A stretch of 64,000 nucleotides of DNA. Origin: Sideroxyarcus emersonii (lineage in GTDB: Bacteria; Pseudomonadota; Gammaproteobacteria; Burkholderiales; Gallionellaceae). Of this stretch, positions 44,537 through 53,495 are shown in pieces. How positions within the stretch are numbered: the stretch's first letter is position 1; each line of letters begins with the position of its first letter. The notes beneath the pieces are model-generated. The model worked only from the letters and a program-made list of their open reading frames with translations, had not been told where the DNA came from and ran no database searches. The stretch is taken from positions 1,673,001 to 1,737,000 of the forward strand of contig NZ_AP023423.1 in assembly GCF_021654335.1 (NCBI RefSeq), given 5' to 3'. The translations under genes and the position numbers were made by a program.

Positions 44537-44563
44537 GCAGACAATGCAAGCAGAAATAAGTTC
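44537..44563 (-). promoter_or_regulatory. sigma-E-type promoter of rpoE
   Basis: On the minus strand GAACTT (44558-44563) is followed after exactly 16 bases by TCTGC (44537-44541), close to the sigma-E consensus GAACTT-N16-TCTGA. It is about 94 bases before the rpoE start. The TGCTTGCATT decamer occurs twice, 13 bases apart, around the -10. Confidence 0.7.
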
Positions 44564-44592
44564 ACTCCATTGGTATGATCCCCCGCCAATTT

Positions 44593-44601
44593 TGCTATAG
44601 T
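44593..44601 (+). promoter_or_regulatory. extended -10 promoter of nadB
   Basis: TGCTATAGT matches an extended -10 element (TGn plus TATAAT-like). A transcript from here would begin near 44608 and would exclude the ATG at 44575, supporting the GTG start at 44635. Confidence 0.5.
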
Positions 44602-44634
44602 TCGCCGGAAATACAATCCAACTGGGCAAGTAGC

Positions 44635-46224
44635 GTGCTGCGTTTCGATACTCTAATTATTGGTAGTGGGCTGGCTGGCATGTCTCTGGCGCTCAAGCTG
44701 GCAGATAAGCAAAAAATCGCCATCGTTACAAAGAAATCGCTGCTGGATGGCGCCAGCGCCCGAGCCCAGGGTGGAATTGCGGCCGTACTTTCCCGGGACG
44801 ATTCGCTAGATGAACATATCCACGACACCCTGATTGCCGGGGCCGGCCTTTGCGATCCCGACACTACGCGCTTTGTTATAGAACATGGCGCAGCCTCCAT
44901 CGAATGGCTGATTTCCCAGGGCGTACCATTCACCCGCGATGCCGATTCGGATAGCGGCTATCATCTCACGCGCGAAGGTGGGCACAGCCACAGGCGCATC
45001 ATCCATGTTGCCGACGCTACGGGACAAGCCGTACAGGACACCCTTGCCGCCAAGGTGCGCACCCATTCAAACATCACCTTGCTGGAACAGCATATTGCCA
45101 TCGACCTCATCACAGGCAGAAAACTCCGGCGCAATGACAACCACTGCTATGGTGCCTATGCCCTGAACAGCCAGAACGGCGAGGTCGTCACCATTGCGGC
45201 ACATCACACCGTGCTTGCCACCGGGGGCGCAGGCAAGGTTTACCTGTACACCACCAACCCCGATACTGCCACCGGCGACGGCATCGCCATGGGTTGGCGT
45301 GCCGGCTGCCGCGTTTCGAATATGGAATTCATCCAGTTCCACCCGACCTGCCTCTACCACCCGCATGCCAAATCCTTCCTTATCAGCGAAGCGGTGCGGG
45401 GCGAAGGCGGCACGCTGAAGCTACCCGATGGCACACGATTCATGCCATGGCATGACGAACGCGCCGATTTGGCCCCACGCGACGTCGTTGCTCGCGCGAT
45501 CGACTTCGAAATGAAAAAACGGGGCCTGGATTGCGTATACCTGGATATCTCGCATCAGCCGGTCGATTTCCTGCAGGAACATTTCCCCACGATCTATGCT
45601 CGCTGCATGGCGCTGGGTATCGACATCTCCCGGCAGCCCATCCCGGTTGTTCCCGCAGTCCACTTCACCTGCGGTGGCGTGTTGACCGATCTGCATGGTC
45701 GCACCGATATTGAAGGGCTGTACGCGATCGGGGAAACCGCCTGCACCGGGCTGCATGGCGCCAACCGACTGGCCAGCAACTCCCTGCTGGAATGCCTGGT
45801 ATTCGCCGAGGCGGCCTCCCGGGACATTCTGACCAGCCAGACAAAACCGATACCCGAGCTTCCGCAATGGGATGTAAGTCGGGTAACGGACGCAGATGAG
45901 ACGGTGGTGATATCCCATAACTGGGACGAATTGCGCCGCTTCATGTGGGATTATGTCGGCATCGTACGGACCACCAAACGCCTGCAGCGGGCGCAACACC
46001 GGATCAAGTTGCTGCATGAAGAGATCAATGAGTATTACAGCAACTTCCACGTCAGTGCAGACCTGCTGGAACTGCGCAATCTGGTGCTGACGGCAGACCT
46101 CATCGTACAAAGTGCGCTCTCCCGGCACGAGAGCCGGGGCTTGCATTTCAGCAAGGACTACCCGCAGACCTTGCCGGACGCCATCCCGACCGTCCTGGTA
46201 CCGCCGGGCTACGTGGCAGCCTGA
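44635..46224 (+). CDS. nadB: L-aspartate oxidase
   Basis: The first step of de novo NAD synthesis: oxidises L-aspartate to iminoaspartate, using FAD. The Rossmann FAD motif IIGSGLAGMSLAL sits directly at the N-terminus, with the active-site segment SARAQGGIAA and the C-terminal helical domain. From the GTG at 44635 the product is 529 residues, a normal length; the ATG at 44575 lies before the likely transcript start and has no ribosome site. The 3' end overlaps the convergent ygfX by 16 bases. Confidence 0.94.
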   Translation: MLRFDTLIIGSGLAGMSLALKLADKQKIAIVTKKSLLDGASARAQGGIAAVLSRDDSLDEHIHDTLIAGAGLCDPDTTRFVIEHGAASIEWLISQGVPFTRDADSDSGYHLTREGGHSHRRIIHVADATGQAVQDTLAAKVRTHSNITLLEQHIAIDLITGRKLRRNDNHCYGAYALNSQNGEVVTIAAHHTVLATGGAGKVYLYTTNPDTATGDGIAMGWRAGCRVSNMEFIQFHPTCLYHPHAKSFLISEAVRGEGGTLKLPDGTRFMPWHDERADLAPRDVVARAIDFEMKKRGLDCVYLDISHQPVDFLQEHFPTIYARCMALGIDISRQPIPVVPAVHFTCGGVLTDLHGRTDIEGLYAIGETACTGLHGANRLASNSLLECLVFAEAASRDILTSQTKPIPELPQWDVSRVTDADETVVISHNWDELRRFMWDYVGIVRTTKRLQRAQHRIKLLHEEINEYYSNFHVSADLLELRNLVLTADLIVQSALSRHESRGLHFSKDYPQTLPDAIPTVLVPPGYVAA

Positions 46225-46649
46225 TTTTCCTTGTCGCCCCATCGCAAGGCGACACGCAAACGCCGGAAACTCTCCTCGCCAATCGCATCCGGCAAAATCA
46301 ACAGTTGTCGACGCCACCGCCGTTCGCCCGGCACAACGTTCAGGATAACCAGATAAGGCGTCACCAAGCTGTCCGGGGCCATCTTGCACGACAAGTGCCT
46401 GCCGTCGCGCCGAACCAGTACAACCCCTTCCTGCTCTTCCAGCCGGAATGCCACGCATGAACGCCCCATGCGCAAGTTGGCCGACAGCACCAGGTAGTAG
46501 CCCCCCCAGCACAATATCAACAATGTCGAGGCCAGCAATACCGAGGTCGGCAGCGGCAACTGCCACAACGCCAGAATCGCCGCCGCGCACAGGATAAAAA
46601 GATACAGCGCAAGGGAACGGGAGGGGCGTAACTTGAAATACCGCTGCAT
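46209..46649 (-). CDS. YgfX-like small membrane protein
   Basis: A 146-residue protein with two membrane segments (about 14-29 and 33-54) and a C-terminal soluble part ending with ILPDAIGEESFRRLRVALRW, typical of the YgfX (CptA) family. In E. coli this protein is linked to the SdhE/YgfY pair and to cell-shape effects. The nearby nadB is the usual neighbour. No sdhE partner is visible here. It is the last gene after the Ser/Thr kinase, 22 bases downstream. Confidence 0.7.
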   Translation of the reverse strand: MQRYFKLRPSRSLALYLFILCAAAILALWQLPLPTSVLLASTLLILCWGGYYLVLSANLRMGRSCVAFRLEEQEGVVLVRRDGRHLSCKMAPDSLVTPYLVILNVVPGERRWRRQLLILPDAIGEESFRRLRVALRWGDKENQAAT

Positions 46650-46671
46650 TCCAGCCTTGTAGTTGTGAATG

Positions 46672-47904
46672 CTAGAACAGCAGCGCCGAGATCAAACCGA
46701 TCAGGATCAACGCCACAATAGCCATCAGAATAAGGCCGCCGCCTTTGCTCGACCGGCTCTCCTGCACAGGAAGAGCGGCGTTGTCCAATGGGCGCCTGGT
46801 GAACACCGGCGACTGGGGTGCGGCACGATTGATATCTTCCATGCTCGGGCGCACCATCTTGAAAGTCTTGGATAACTCCTCGACATCTTCCTTGCTGGCC
46901 GTCATCGCAGCCAGACGCATGGTCGCACCGGCAGAATCAAAAGATGGCGACAATCTCATGGTGATTGCCGCTTCGGAATCCTCCTTGGCCTCCCCCGCAT
47001 CCCCCGGAGCCTCGGCAGGAAAGGCGGTATTGGTCAGGCCAGGCACTTCGGGAGAGGTCGTAACGGCCGGGGTTGCAGTCCCCTGCATGGTACCCCGACA
47101 TGCCCGCAGGTCATTCGCCAGATCGCGAGCATTCTGATAACGATTCTCCAAGTCCTTGGCCAGCGCCTTGGCAACGATGAAGTTGAGCATCTCCGGCACT
47201 GCCGGGTTCAGGGCCTTGGGCGGCTGCGGGATCGCATTGAGGGTCTGGTACATGATGGCATTGACGTTCTCGCCCATGAATGGCGGCTGCCCCGTCAACA
47301 TCTCGTACAGCACTACGCCCAGCGAAAACACATCCGAGCGCTGGTCAGTCAGCTTGCCCATCACCTGCTCTGGCGACATGTATTTCGGCGAACCGAGGAC
47401 CATCCCCGTCTGGGTGCGTACCGCAGCCGATGCCATGCGCGCGATGCCGAAATCGGTGATCTTCACCTGGCCGTCTCGCCCCACCATGATGTTCGATGGC
47501 TTGATGTCGCGATGGACGATGCCGTGTTCGTGGGCATAAGCCAGGCCCATCGCGACCTGCGACACGATATCGAGCACCTGGTCGACCGGCAGCAGCTTTT
47601 CGTCGTTGAGTATGTCGCGCAGTTCCCGCCCCTGCAGGAACTCCATCGCGATATAGGCGATATCGCCGCTACGACCGACGTCGTAGATGGTCACGATATT
47701 GGGATGGCTCAGACGGCCCGCTGCCTTGGCTTCCTGATAGAAACGCCCCTCGTACTCCTCGCGCTCTTCCATCGCCAGGCTCAGAGTGATGGTCTTGATG
47801 GCGACCAGGCGGTCGATCAGGGGGTCGGTGGCCTTGTAAACGACCCCCATCGCCCCTTGGCCAAGTTCGCCTACTATCTCATATCGCCCCAGATGACTAA
47901 TCAT
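46672..47904 (-). CDS. PknB-type Ser/Thr protein kinase
   Basis: A 410-residue kinase. The glycine loop GELGQGAMG (12-20), ATP-binding K37, catalytic HRDIKPSN (131-138) and DFG (151-153) are all intact. The kinase domain ends near 275. A low-complexity linker follows and then a single C-terminal membrane segment (about 390-409), so it is tail-anchored with the kinase in the cytoplasm. The ATG at 47904 (ISHLGRYEIVGELG) is preferred over an earlier in-frame start. It follows a lipoprotein gene and a class III cyclase gene, suggesting one signalling unit. Confidence 0.9.
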   Translation of the reverse strand: MISHLGRYEIVGELGQGAMGVVYKATDPLIDRLVAIKTITLSLAMEEREEYEGRFYQEAKAAGRLSHPNIVTIYDVGRSGDIAYIAMEFLQGRELRDILNDEKLLPVDQVLDIVSQVAMGLAYAHEHGIVHRDIKPSNIMVGRDGQVKITDFGIARMASAAVRTQTGMVLGSPKYMSPEQVMGKLTDQRSDVFSLGVVLYEMLTGQPPFMGENVNAIMYQTLNAIPQPPKALNPAVPEMLNFIVAKALAKDLENRYQNARDLANDLRACRGTMQGTATPAVTTSPEVPGLTNTAFPAEAPGDAGEAKEDSEAAITMRLSPSFDSAGATMRLAAMTASKEDVEELSKTFKMVRPSMEDINRAAPQSPVFTRRPLDNAALPVQESRSSKGGGLILMAIVALILIGLISALLF

Positions 47905-47921
47905 ATTTCCGAGAGGAACCG

Positions 47922-48320
47922 TTATTTTCCGAATTTGGCTTTTGCGCTGCGGAACACCGGCCCCCACACCGGATGACCTGCCTCAGCCGGGGTCAACTCA
48001 AAAGTCGGCTTCAGCAACAGCGCTTTCCTGAATGCCTCATAGCACATCTTCTCTCGCCCCGAGACGCAATGTATGAACGCCAGATATTTATATGCACTCA
48101 CTTTATCATCCTTATCGGCCAATTTCGTTTGTAGCACAGTATTCAAGGCTTCCACCGAGGCAATGTAGTTGCCTTCTTCGTAATTCTCAACGCCCTGGCT
48201 CAGCTTGTGACTGGCAGTCCTGTTGTACCACCAGCATTCGTCGCAGGTATTCAACGTATGGCAGCCGCTCAGCAGCCATAGCAATGTCGCGCCCAATAAC
48301 ACATTATGGCGACCCAACAT
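47922..48320 (-). CDS. TPR-like lipoprotein
   Basis: A 132-residue probable lipoprotein with lipobox LLSGC (Cys20). The mature part contains helix pairs resembling tetratricopeptide repeats (YEEGNYIASVEALN and YEAFRKALLLKPTF) and ends with PAEAGHPVWGPVFRSAK. It recalls small lipoproteins annotated as TssQ in type VI secretion loci, but no other secretion gene is here, so that label is tentative. It lies between the cyclase and the kinase genes. Confidence 0.65.
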   Translation of the reverse strand: MLGRHNVLLGATLLWLLSGCHTLNTCDECWWYNRTASHKLSQGVENYEEGNYIASVEALNTVLQTKLADKDDKVSAYKYLAFIHCVSGREKMCYEAFRKALLLKPTFELTPAEAGHPVWGPVFRSAKAKFGK

Positions 48321-48357
48321 CCAAACTCTCCTAATCCTTTATCAACGCCAACACTGG

Positions 48358-49581
48358 TCAGTTGGCGAACTTGTGCTTAATTTTTATTTTCTCGCCCGCC
48401 TTCACCGTAATGATCTTGGTGATTGTAGGGAACGTCGTATTTCGAATCTTGATCTCGTGCTTGCCCGCCACGACCTGCAATTCCATCAGCGGCGGACTGA
48501 CGCCTTGCATTCTACCATCCAGATAAATCTCGCCCCAAGGCTGCACCCCAAGGCTCACCACTGCCGGCGCACCGGTGGTTTCAGCCAGAGTCCTCACGCG
48601 AGAACTTTCTTTGACGCCCTGCACCTTCTTCTCGCTGGAATGGGCTTTCTTTGACTTCGGGGCAACATCCTTGGTATCCGTTGCAACCGCCCCTCCTTCC
48701 GCCCCCCCCCCAGCCGACGCCTCAGGCGATTTTTCAGACGGTTTGAGCTGCCCCTGATCTGCGATTGTCTCGGCCCCCTTCTTCGATTCAGGCCGGCTCG
48801 CAAGCTTGACGGTCAGGACAATCAGCGAGACCAGGACGACAGCAGCCACCCCGACGATCGCTGCGCGCTGCGCGCCTGAAGCATCGCGGAACGCATTGAT
48901 GGCATAACGCTCCCACCGGGCCATGGTATCGACGAACGCATCCCAGTAGTTCTCCAGGCGGAAAAGGAATGCATTGAAACCGGTCGCCCCCGCCTGCCTG
49001 GATTGCTTGGCCAGTGTGCGCTGTGTCGAGGTGAAATCGCCGGGATACCCGATCGCATATACCTCGTGCTCCCGCACATGCTTGTCGGTGCGCGACCCCT
49101 GGTAATGGAACATGCCTGCGTATTCCTGCGACAAGCGCGAAACCGCGTCGTAATACGAGCGCGATACCAGGATCTGTCCGGGATCCGCGAATCCCATCAC
49201 GCGCTGCGCAACATTGATGCCGTCGCCGACGATGTTCGGCTGTCCATTGATGTCCTTGACCAGCCGAACTGGCCCCAGGTTGACGCCGATGCGAACCAGC
49301 AATGGCGGCTCCATGCGCACGCCTTCGTTCAGCAAGCTGCTGCGCATGCTCAATGCGGCGTGCAAGGCATCGCTGATATCGCCGAGGAAACTGATTGCGG
49401 CCCCATCGCCGGTATCGAGGATGATGCGGTCGTTGACCGGCACATCGCGGATGGCAATGGACAGAAAGGCGTTGAAGCGCTCTTTCAGCGATATCTGCCC
49501 CGAAACGGATTTCTTTGAATATTCGACGATATCCAAGAAAACTACGCTGCAGATGATGGTCTTGTTGCCTCGCTCTTCCAT
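48358..49581 (-). CDS. class III nucleotidyl cyclase with PEGA domain
   Basis: A 407-residue protein. The N-terminal class III cyclase domain (about 8-180) has the metal aspartates in FLDIVEYS (D17) and TGDGAAISF (D59), and the NxxxR pair in GINVAQR. The lysine that usually selects adenine before the GD motif is not there (ILDTGD), so the product cyclic nucleotide is uncertain. A membrane segment (about 242-264) follows, then a low-complexity linker and a C-terminal PEGA domain (about 340-405) on the outer face. It heads the kinase/lipoprotein group. Confidence 0.82.
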   Translation of the reverse strand: MEERGNKTIICSVVFLDIVEYSKKSVSGQISLKERFNAFLSIAIRDVPVNDRIILDTGDGAAISFLGDISDALHAALSMRSSLLNEGVRMEPPLLVRIGVNLGPVRLVKDINGQPNIVGDGINVAQRVMGFADPGQILVSRSYYDAVSRLSQEYAGMFHYQGSRTDKHVREHEVYAIGYPGDFTSTQRTLAKQSRQAGATGFNAFLFRLENYWDAFVDTMARWERYAINAFRDASGAQRAAIVGVAAVVLVSLIVLTVKLASRPESKKGAETIADQGQLKPSEKSPEASAGGGAEGGAVATDTKDVAPKSKKAHSSEKKVQGVKESSRVRTLAETTGAPAVVSLGVQPWGEIYLDGRMQGVSPPLMELQVVAGKHEIKIRNTTFPTITKIITVKAGEKIKIKHKFAN

Positions 49582-49679
49582 TTATTCCCGCTCGCTGTTC
49601 ACGCCCCGGCTACCGTTATCGCTTAAGAATGCCACTTAACCCCGCGAATTTTAACGACTGTACGTCAATCTCGCCAGTT

Positions 49680-50522
49680 TTAATTTTTACGTGGTCGTGC
49701 GCGCAACAGTTTGCTACGCCGCCCGTCGTCGACCGTCTGCCTGGCGACACCCGCCGGCAGACCCACCCATTCAAGTATCGCCCTGACTTCGCCCTCGCCC
49801 AGTTCGGCCATCATGCCGCGCTTGATACGCGGCGGCAGGTTGATGATGCCGAAGCGCACCCGCATCAGGCGGCTGACCGGCAGGCCCAGCGCCTCGAAGG
49901 TACGGCGCACCACGCGGTTGCGCCCCTCCTTGAGTACCAGCCGATACCAATGGTTGAAACCCTCCCCTCCTTCGTCGCTCAACTGCTCGAAACGCACCAC
50001 GCCATCTTCCAGTTCGATGCCCTGTTTGGTCATCTGGCGCATCTGGTCCGGCGTCATTTCGCCCTGAACCCGCACTGCGTATTCGCGTTCCACCTCGAAA
50101 CGAGGGTGCATCAGGCGGTTCGCCAACTCTCCCGAGGTGGTGAAAATGAGCAGCCCGCTGGTGTTGAAATCCAGGCGTCCGATGGCAATCCATTTCTGCC
50201 CGCGCAGTTTCGGCAGCGCATCGAACACATTGGCGCGTTCTTTCGGGTCGTCGCGGCTGACGATCTCCCCTTCCTGCTTGTGGTACAGCAGCACCCGCGG
50301 CAAAGCCGGCTCAGACTGCAGCTGGAGGCGCACATGGCGCCCGTCCACCTGGATCTTGTCGCCCTCGGATACGCGCATCCCCAAGGTTGCCACAGTGCCA
50401 TTCACCACCACGCGGCCGGCGCTGATCCATTCCTCCATTTCGCGGCGCGAGCCGATCCCCGCCTGGGCAAGCACTTTTTGCAGGCGCTCTCCCGCCGGGG
50501 TTGTTCCGGCTTGATCGTTCAT
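49680..50522 (-). CDS. rluB: ribosomal large subunit pseudouridine synthase B
   Basis: Makes pseudouridine in helix 80-90 region of 23S rRNA (position 2605 in E. coli). An S4 RNA-binding domain (about 12-60) precedes the catalytic domain with Asp118 in [11 protein letters not shown]; the GRNRVVRR motif is near 210. Length is 280 residues. It overlaps recR by 4 bases. RluE or RsuA are less likely given the S4 domain and length. Confidence 0.9.
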   Translation of the reverse strand: MNDQAGTTPAGERLQKVLAQAGIGSRREMEEWISAGRVVVNGTVATLGMRVSEGDKIQVDGRHVRLQLQSEPALPRVLLYHKQEGEIVSRDDPKERANVFDALPKLRGQKWIAIGRLDFNTSGLLIFTTSGELANRLMHPRFEVEREYAVRVQGEMTPDQMRQMTKQGIELEDGVVRFEQLSDEGGEGFNHWYRLVLKEGRNRVVRRTFEALGLPVSRLMRVRFGIINLPPRIKRGMMAELGEGEVRAILEWVGLPAGVARQTVDDGRRSKLLRARPRKN

Positions 50523-51118
50523 TCCGTCACCGCCCTTCTTTCCAGCACGGCTTGCGCCAATGTCCCGCTGTCCACATGCTCAAGTTCGCCGCCCACCGGC
50601 AAGCCGCGGGCGATACGCGACACCTTGACGCCCTGCGAACGCAGCAGTGTCGCCAGATAATGCGCCGTCGCTTCCCCTTCGACAGTGAAGTTGGTCGCCA
50701 GGATGACCTCGCACGACAACTCCCTGGCGCGCCCGAGCAAGCGCTCGAGCGGCAATTCGCGCGCGCCGACCCCGTCCAGCGGCGAAAGCCGCCCCATCAG
50801 GACAAAGTACATGCCTCGATAGCATTGCGCCTGCTCCATCATCAGCAGATCCGCCGGCATTTCCACCACGCACAGCATATCCGTCTCTCGCCGCGACGAA
50901 CGGCACAGAGTACAGATATCATCCTCGGAGAAATTGTTGCATTTGCTGCAATGCTTGACGCTTGCCACCGCATGATCGAGCGACCGCGCCAGATGCAGCG
51001 CCCCCTGCCTGTCGCGCTGCAACAGATGGTAAGCCATACGCTGCGCCGATTTCGGCCCCACCCCCGGCAGACAGCGCAAAGCGTCGATCAGCGCTTCCAG
51101 ACTGGAAGGTGTGTTCAT
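50519..51118 (-). CDS. recR: recombination protein RecR
   Basis: Part of the RecFOR pathway that loads RecA at gaps. The 199-residue product has the helix-hairpin-helix ([17 protein letters not shown]), the Cys4 zinc motif (CSKC...CTLC) and the Toprim domain. The ATG at 51118 overlaps the ybaB stop (TAATG). The open frame continues upstream only as a shadow of ybaB. Confidence 0.96.
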   Translation of the reverse strand: MNTPSSLEALIDALRCLPGVGPKSAQRMAYHLLQRDRQGALHLARSLDHAVASVKHCSKCNNFSEDDICTLCRSSRRETDMLCVVEMPADLLMMEQAQCYRGMYFVLMGRLSPLDGVGARELPLERLLGRARELSCEVILATNFTVEGEATAHYLATLLRSQGVKVSRIARGLPVGGELEHVDSGTLAQAVLERRAVTE

Positions 51119-51441
51119 TAAAACGGCAGGCTCATGCCGGGCGGCAGGTTCATCCCGGCGGTGAAGCCGCTCATGCGCTTCTGCGAAGTCTCGGCGGCTT
51201 TCTTGTTGGCGTCGTTCAAGGCAGCCACGATCAGGTCCTCCAGCATCTCCTTGTCGTCGAGCACGCTCTGGTCCAGACTGACACGGCGCACCTCGTGCGC
51301 ACAGGTCATCGTCACCTTGACCATGCCGGAGCCGGACTGCCCTTCCACCTCGACGGTGGCCAACTCGTCCTGCGCCTTCTTCATGTTCGCCTGCATCTGT
51401 TGAGCCTGCTTCATCAGCCCGGCCAATCCGCCCTTCATCAT
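51118..51441 (-). CDS. ybaB: YbaB/EbfC nucleoid-associated protein
   Basis: A 107-residue DNA-binding protein conserved between dnaX and recR. The [16 protein letters not shown] start, [16 protein letters not shown] core and DANKKAAE helix fit the family. GGAGG lies 8 bases before the ATG at 51441. It is probably a dimer that binds DNA without strict sequence specificity. Confidence 0.94.
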   Translation of the reverse strand: MMKGGLAGLMKQAQQMQANMKKAQDELATVEVEGQSGSGMVKVTMTCAHEVRRVSLDQSVLDDKEMLEDLIVAALNDANKKAAETSQKRMSGFTAGMNLPPGMSLPF

Positions 51442-51582
51442 TTCTGCTTCCTCCGAAAAATTCAAAATCCCGCATCGCGACTTACTGTACCCCTCGCCCG
51501 CCGGGATAACCAGCGACTTGCCCGCTTGCGGGCTTAGTCGAATGGCTAATCGTCCCACCAGAGGGGGAACGGGGGTGAGGGA

Positions 51583-51617
51583 AACGATGATGGTTCAAAA
51601 CCTGCACCATCATCGTT
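51583..51617 (-). terminator. 12-bp hairpin overlapping the dnaX stop
   Basis: A perfect 12-bp stem (51583-51594 with 51606-51617) with an 11-base loop sits on the dnaX stop codon. Only three T follow on the minus strand, so termination would be weak; it may reduce read-through into ybaB-recR or stabilise mRNA. Confidence 0.5.
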
Positions 51618-53217
51618 AAACGGGTCTGATGGACCCTTCGATCACCTGCGCCCCCAGATGCGCTTGCGCCTCACGCACGAACGCATCATGCCTGATCGCC
51701 TCTTCAGCCTGCTGCTGGCGCGTCTGTTTCTCATGCTGCTCCACCGCAGCGGGGGTTGCGACATCCTTTACCGCAGCCAGTTCCACGGCCAGCCTGACCG
51801 GCTTGACGAAATAATCGCTCAATGCCGCCTGCAGCTTGTCCTGTGCCAGCTTGTTGCCCTGCAGATGCTTGTACTGAGGCGCCAGGCTCAGCACCATACG
51901 GTCATCCGAAAAGCTCGCCAGTACGCTGTTCTTCGCCAGTTCGCGCGCCATGCCTTGCAGGTTGAGTTGCGACAGCAATGTGTTCCAGTCCAGGTCGGCG
52001 GTACCTGCCACATTCCGCACCGGAGCAGCCTCCTGCCTGACCGGAGCGGGTTCTGCGGCGACGTGCCTGGTTGCGCCCGGCGTCACCGCGGAGGTCCGCG
52101 GCGCCGCCGGCCCGGCACCTGCCGCCGCCCCCTGCGGCGCAAAAGCCAGCATGCGCAACAGCGTCATGGTGAATCCGGCGTATTCGTCCGGGGCCAGATC
52201 GATCTCGTTGCGCCCGTGGATGGCGATCTGATAGTTCAGCTGGATCTCTTCCGGCGTGTACTGCTGCGCCAGTTCAAACAGGCGCGCCCGCTCCGGCTCA
52301 TCATCCGGTATCGCCTGCGGAATGGTCTGCGCCAGCGCGATGCGATGCAGCAATGTCGCCATATCCTGCAAAGCCGCCTCGAACGCCAGGCTGCGCATGG
52401 CCATATCGTCGGCAATGCGCAACAGGCCAGCGCCGTCGCCCGCCCGCAAAGTCTGCAGCAGATCGAACAGATAGCCTTGGTCGATCGCCCCGAGCATGGT
52501 GCGCACCAGCGCTTCGTCCACCTTGCCGGAAGAATAGGCGATGGCCTGGTCCATCAGGCTCAGCGCATCGCGCATGCTGCCTTGCGCGGCGCGCGCCACC
52601 AGATTCAGTGCGCCGTTCTCGAACGGGATCCCCTCCTGCTCCAGCACGTATTGCAGGTGGGTATTGATCAACGCCGGCGGCAGTTGCTTGAGATTGAACT
52701 GCAGGCAGCGCGACAGCACAGTGACCGGGATCTTCTGCGGATCGGTAGTGGCGAGGATGAACTTCACATGCGCCGGCGGCTCTTCCAGCGTCTTCAGCAT
52801 CGCATTGAAGGCCGATTTGGACAGCATGTGCACTTCGTCGATGATGTACACCTTGAAGCGCCCGCTGGTTGGCGCATACAGCGCACTCTCCAGCAGCTCC
52901 CGCATGTTGTCGACCTGCGTGTTCGAGGCCGCATCCAGCTCGATCAGGTCGACGAAACGTCCGCTGTCGATCTCGGTGCAGGCGCTGCACACGCCGCAGG
53001 GTGCAGGCGTGACACCGGTTTCGCAATTCAGGGATTTGGCAAAGATGCGCGCGATGGTGGTCTTGCCCACACCACGCGTGCCGGTGAAAAGATAGGCATG
53101 GTGCAGCCGGTTCTGCGTCAGCGCATTGGTCAGCGCCTGTACGACGTGCTCCTGCCCCGCCAGCTGGGCGAAACTTCTGGGGCGCCATTTGCGCGCTAGA
53201 ACCGAGGTAGCAGACAT
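51616..53217 (-). CDS. dnaX: DNA polymerase III subunits gamma and tau
   Basis: The clamp-loader ATPase of the replisome. The Walker A motif GTRGVGKTT (46-54), a four-cysteine zinc module (CETG...CGVCSAC) and DEVHMLS are present. The C-terminal half contains a proline/alanine-rich linker and a tau-type domain. The length is 533 residues. I see no A-rich slippery heptamer like the one that yields gamma in E. coli. An ffs gene lies just upstream on the same strand, as in many proteobacteria. Confidence 0.96.
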   Translation of the reverse strand: MSATSVLARKWRPRSFAQLAGQEHVVQALTNALTQNRLHHAYLFTGTRGVGKTTIARIFAKSLNCETGVTPAPCGVCSACTEIDSGRFVDLIELDAASNTQVDNMRELLESALYAPTSGRFKVYIIDEVHMLSKSAFNAMLKTLEEPPAHVKFILATTDPQKIPVTVLSRCLQFNLKQLPPALINTHLQYVLEQEGIPFENGALNLVARAAQGSMRDALSLMDQAIAYSSGKVDEALVRTMLGAIDQGYLFDLLQTLRAGDGAGLLRIADDMAMRSLAFEAALQDMATLLHRIALAQTIPQAIPDDEPERARLFELAQQYTPEEIQLNYQIAIHGRNEIDLAPDEYAGFTMTLLRMLAFAPQGAAAGAGPAAPRTSAVTPGATRHVAAEPAPVRQEAAPVRNVAGTADLDWNTLLSQLNLQGMARELAKNSVLASFSDDRMVLSLAPQYKHLQGNKLAQDKLQAALSDYFVKPVRLAVELAAVKDVATPAAVEQHEKQTRQQQAEEAIRHDAFVREAQAHLGAQVIEGSIRPV

Positions 53218-53270
53218 ATAGCTCCCATTTCACCATCCATGATCGAGTGTGACTCCCTCGAAAATAAGGA

Positions 53271-53366
53271 GGCGAGCCTTACCCCCGGCACTTACAGACA
53301 TCAGCTGTGGCTGCTTCCTTCCGGACCTGACCAGGTTCACTGCGCTGTAATGCGGGGAGACCCGCC
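53271..53366 (-). ncRNA. ffs: signal recognition particle RNA (4.5S)
   Basis: On the minus strand the universal core CAGGTCCGGAAGGAAGCAGCC is present in two overlapping parts (CAGGTCCGGAAGG and GGAAGCAGCC). The ends GGCGGG and GGCTCGCC can pair to close the long hairpin. The length, about 96 bases, is right for the small bacterial form. It binds Ffh for membrane protein targeting. Confidence 0.93.
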
Positions 53367-53436
53367 AAACCAATAAATGGCCCATCAACCTGCTGGACGG
53401 CGCCTATCGCCTCGTCCTGGCGCTGCTCGCTGCAGT

Positions 53437-53459
53437 TGCTGAACCATTTCAGCATTTTT
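53437..53459 (+). terminator. short hairpin followed by T5
   Basis: TGCTGAA, a CCAT loop and TTCAGCA are followed by TTTTT on the plus strand. No plus-strand gene ends here, so it may be incidental or mark the end of an unseen transcript. Confidence 0.3.
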
Positions 53460-53495
53460 GCAGTTCATCCACCGCAAAAACACAAAACCAGATCA

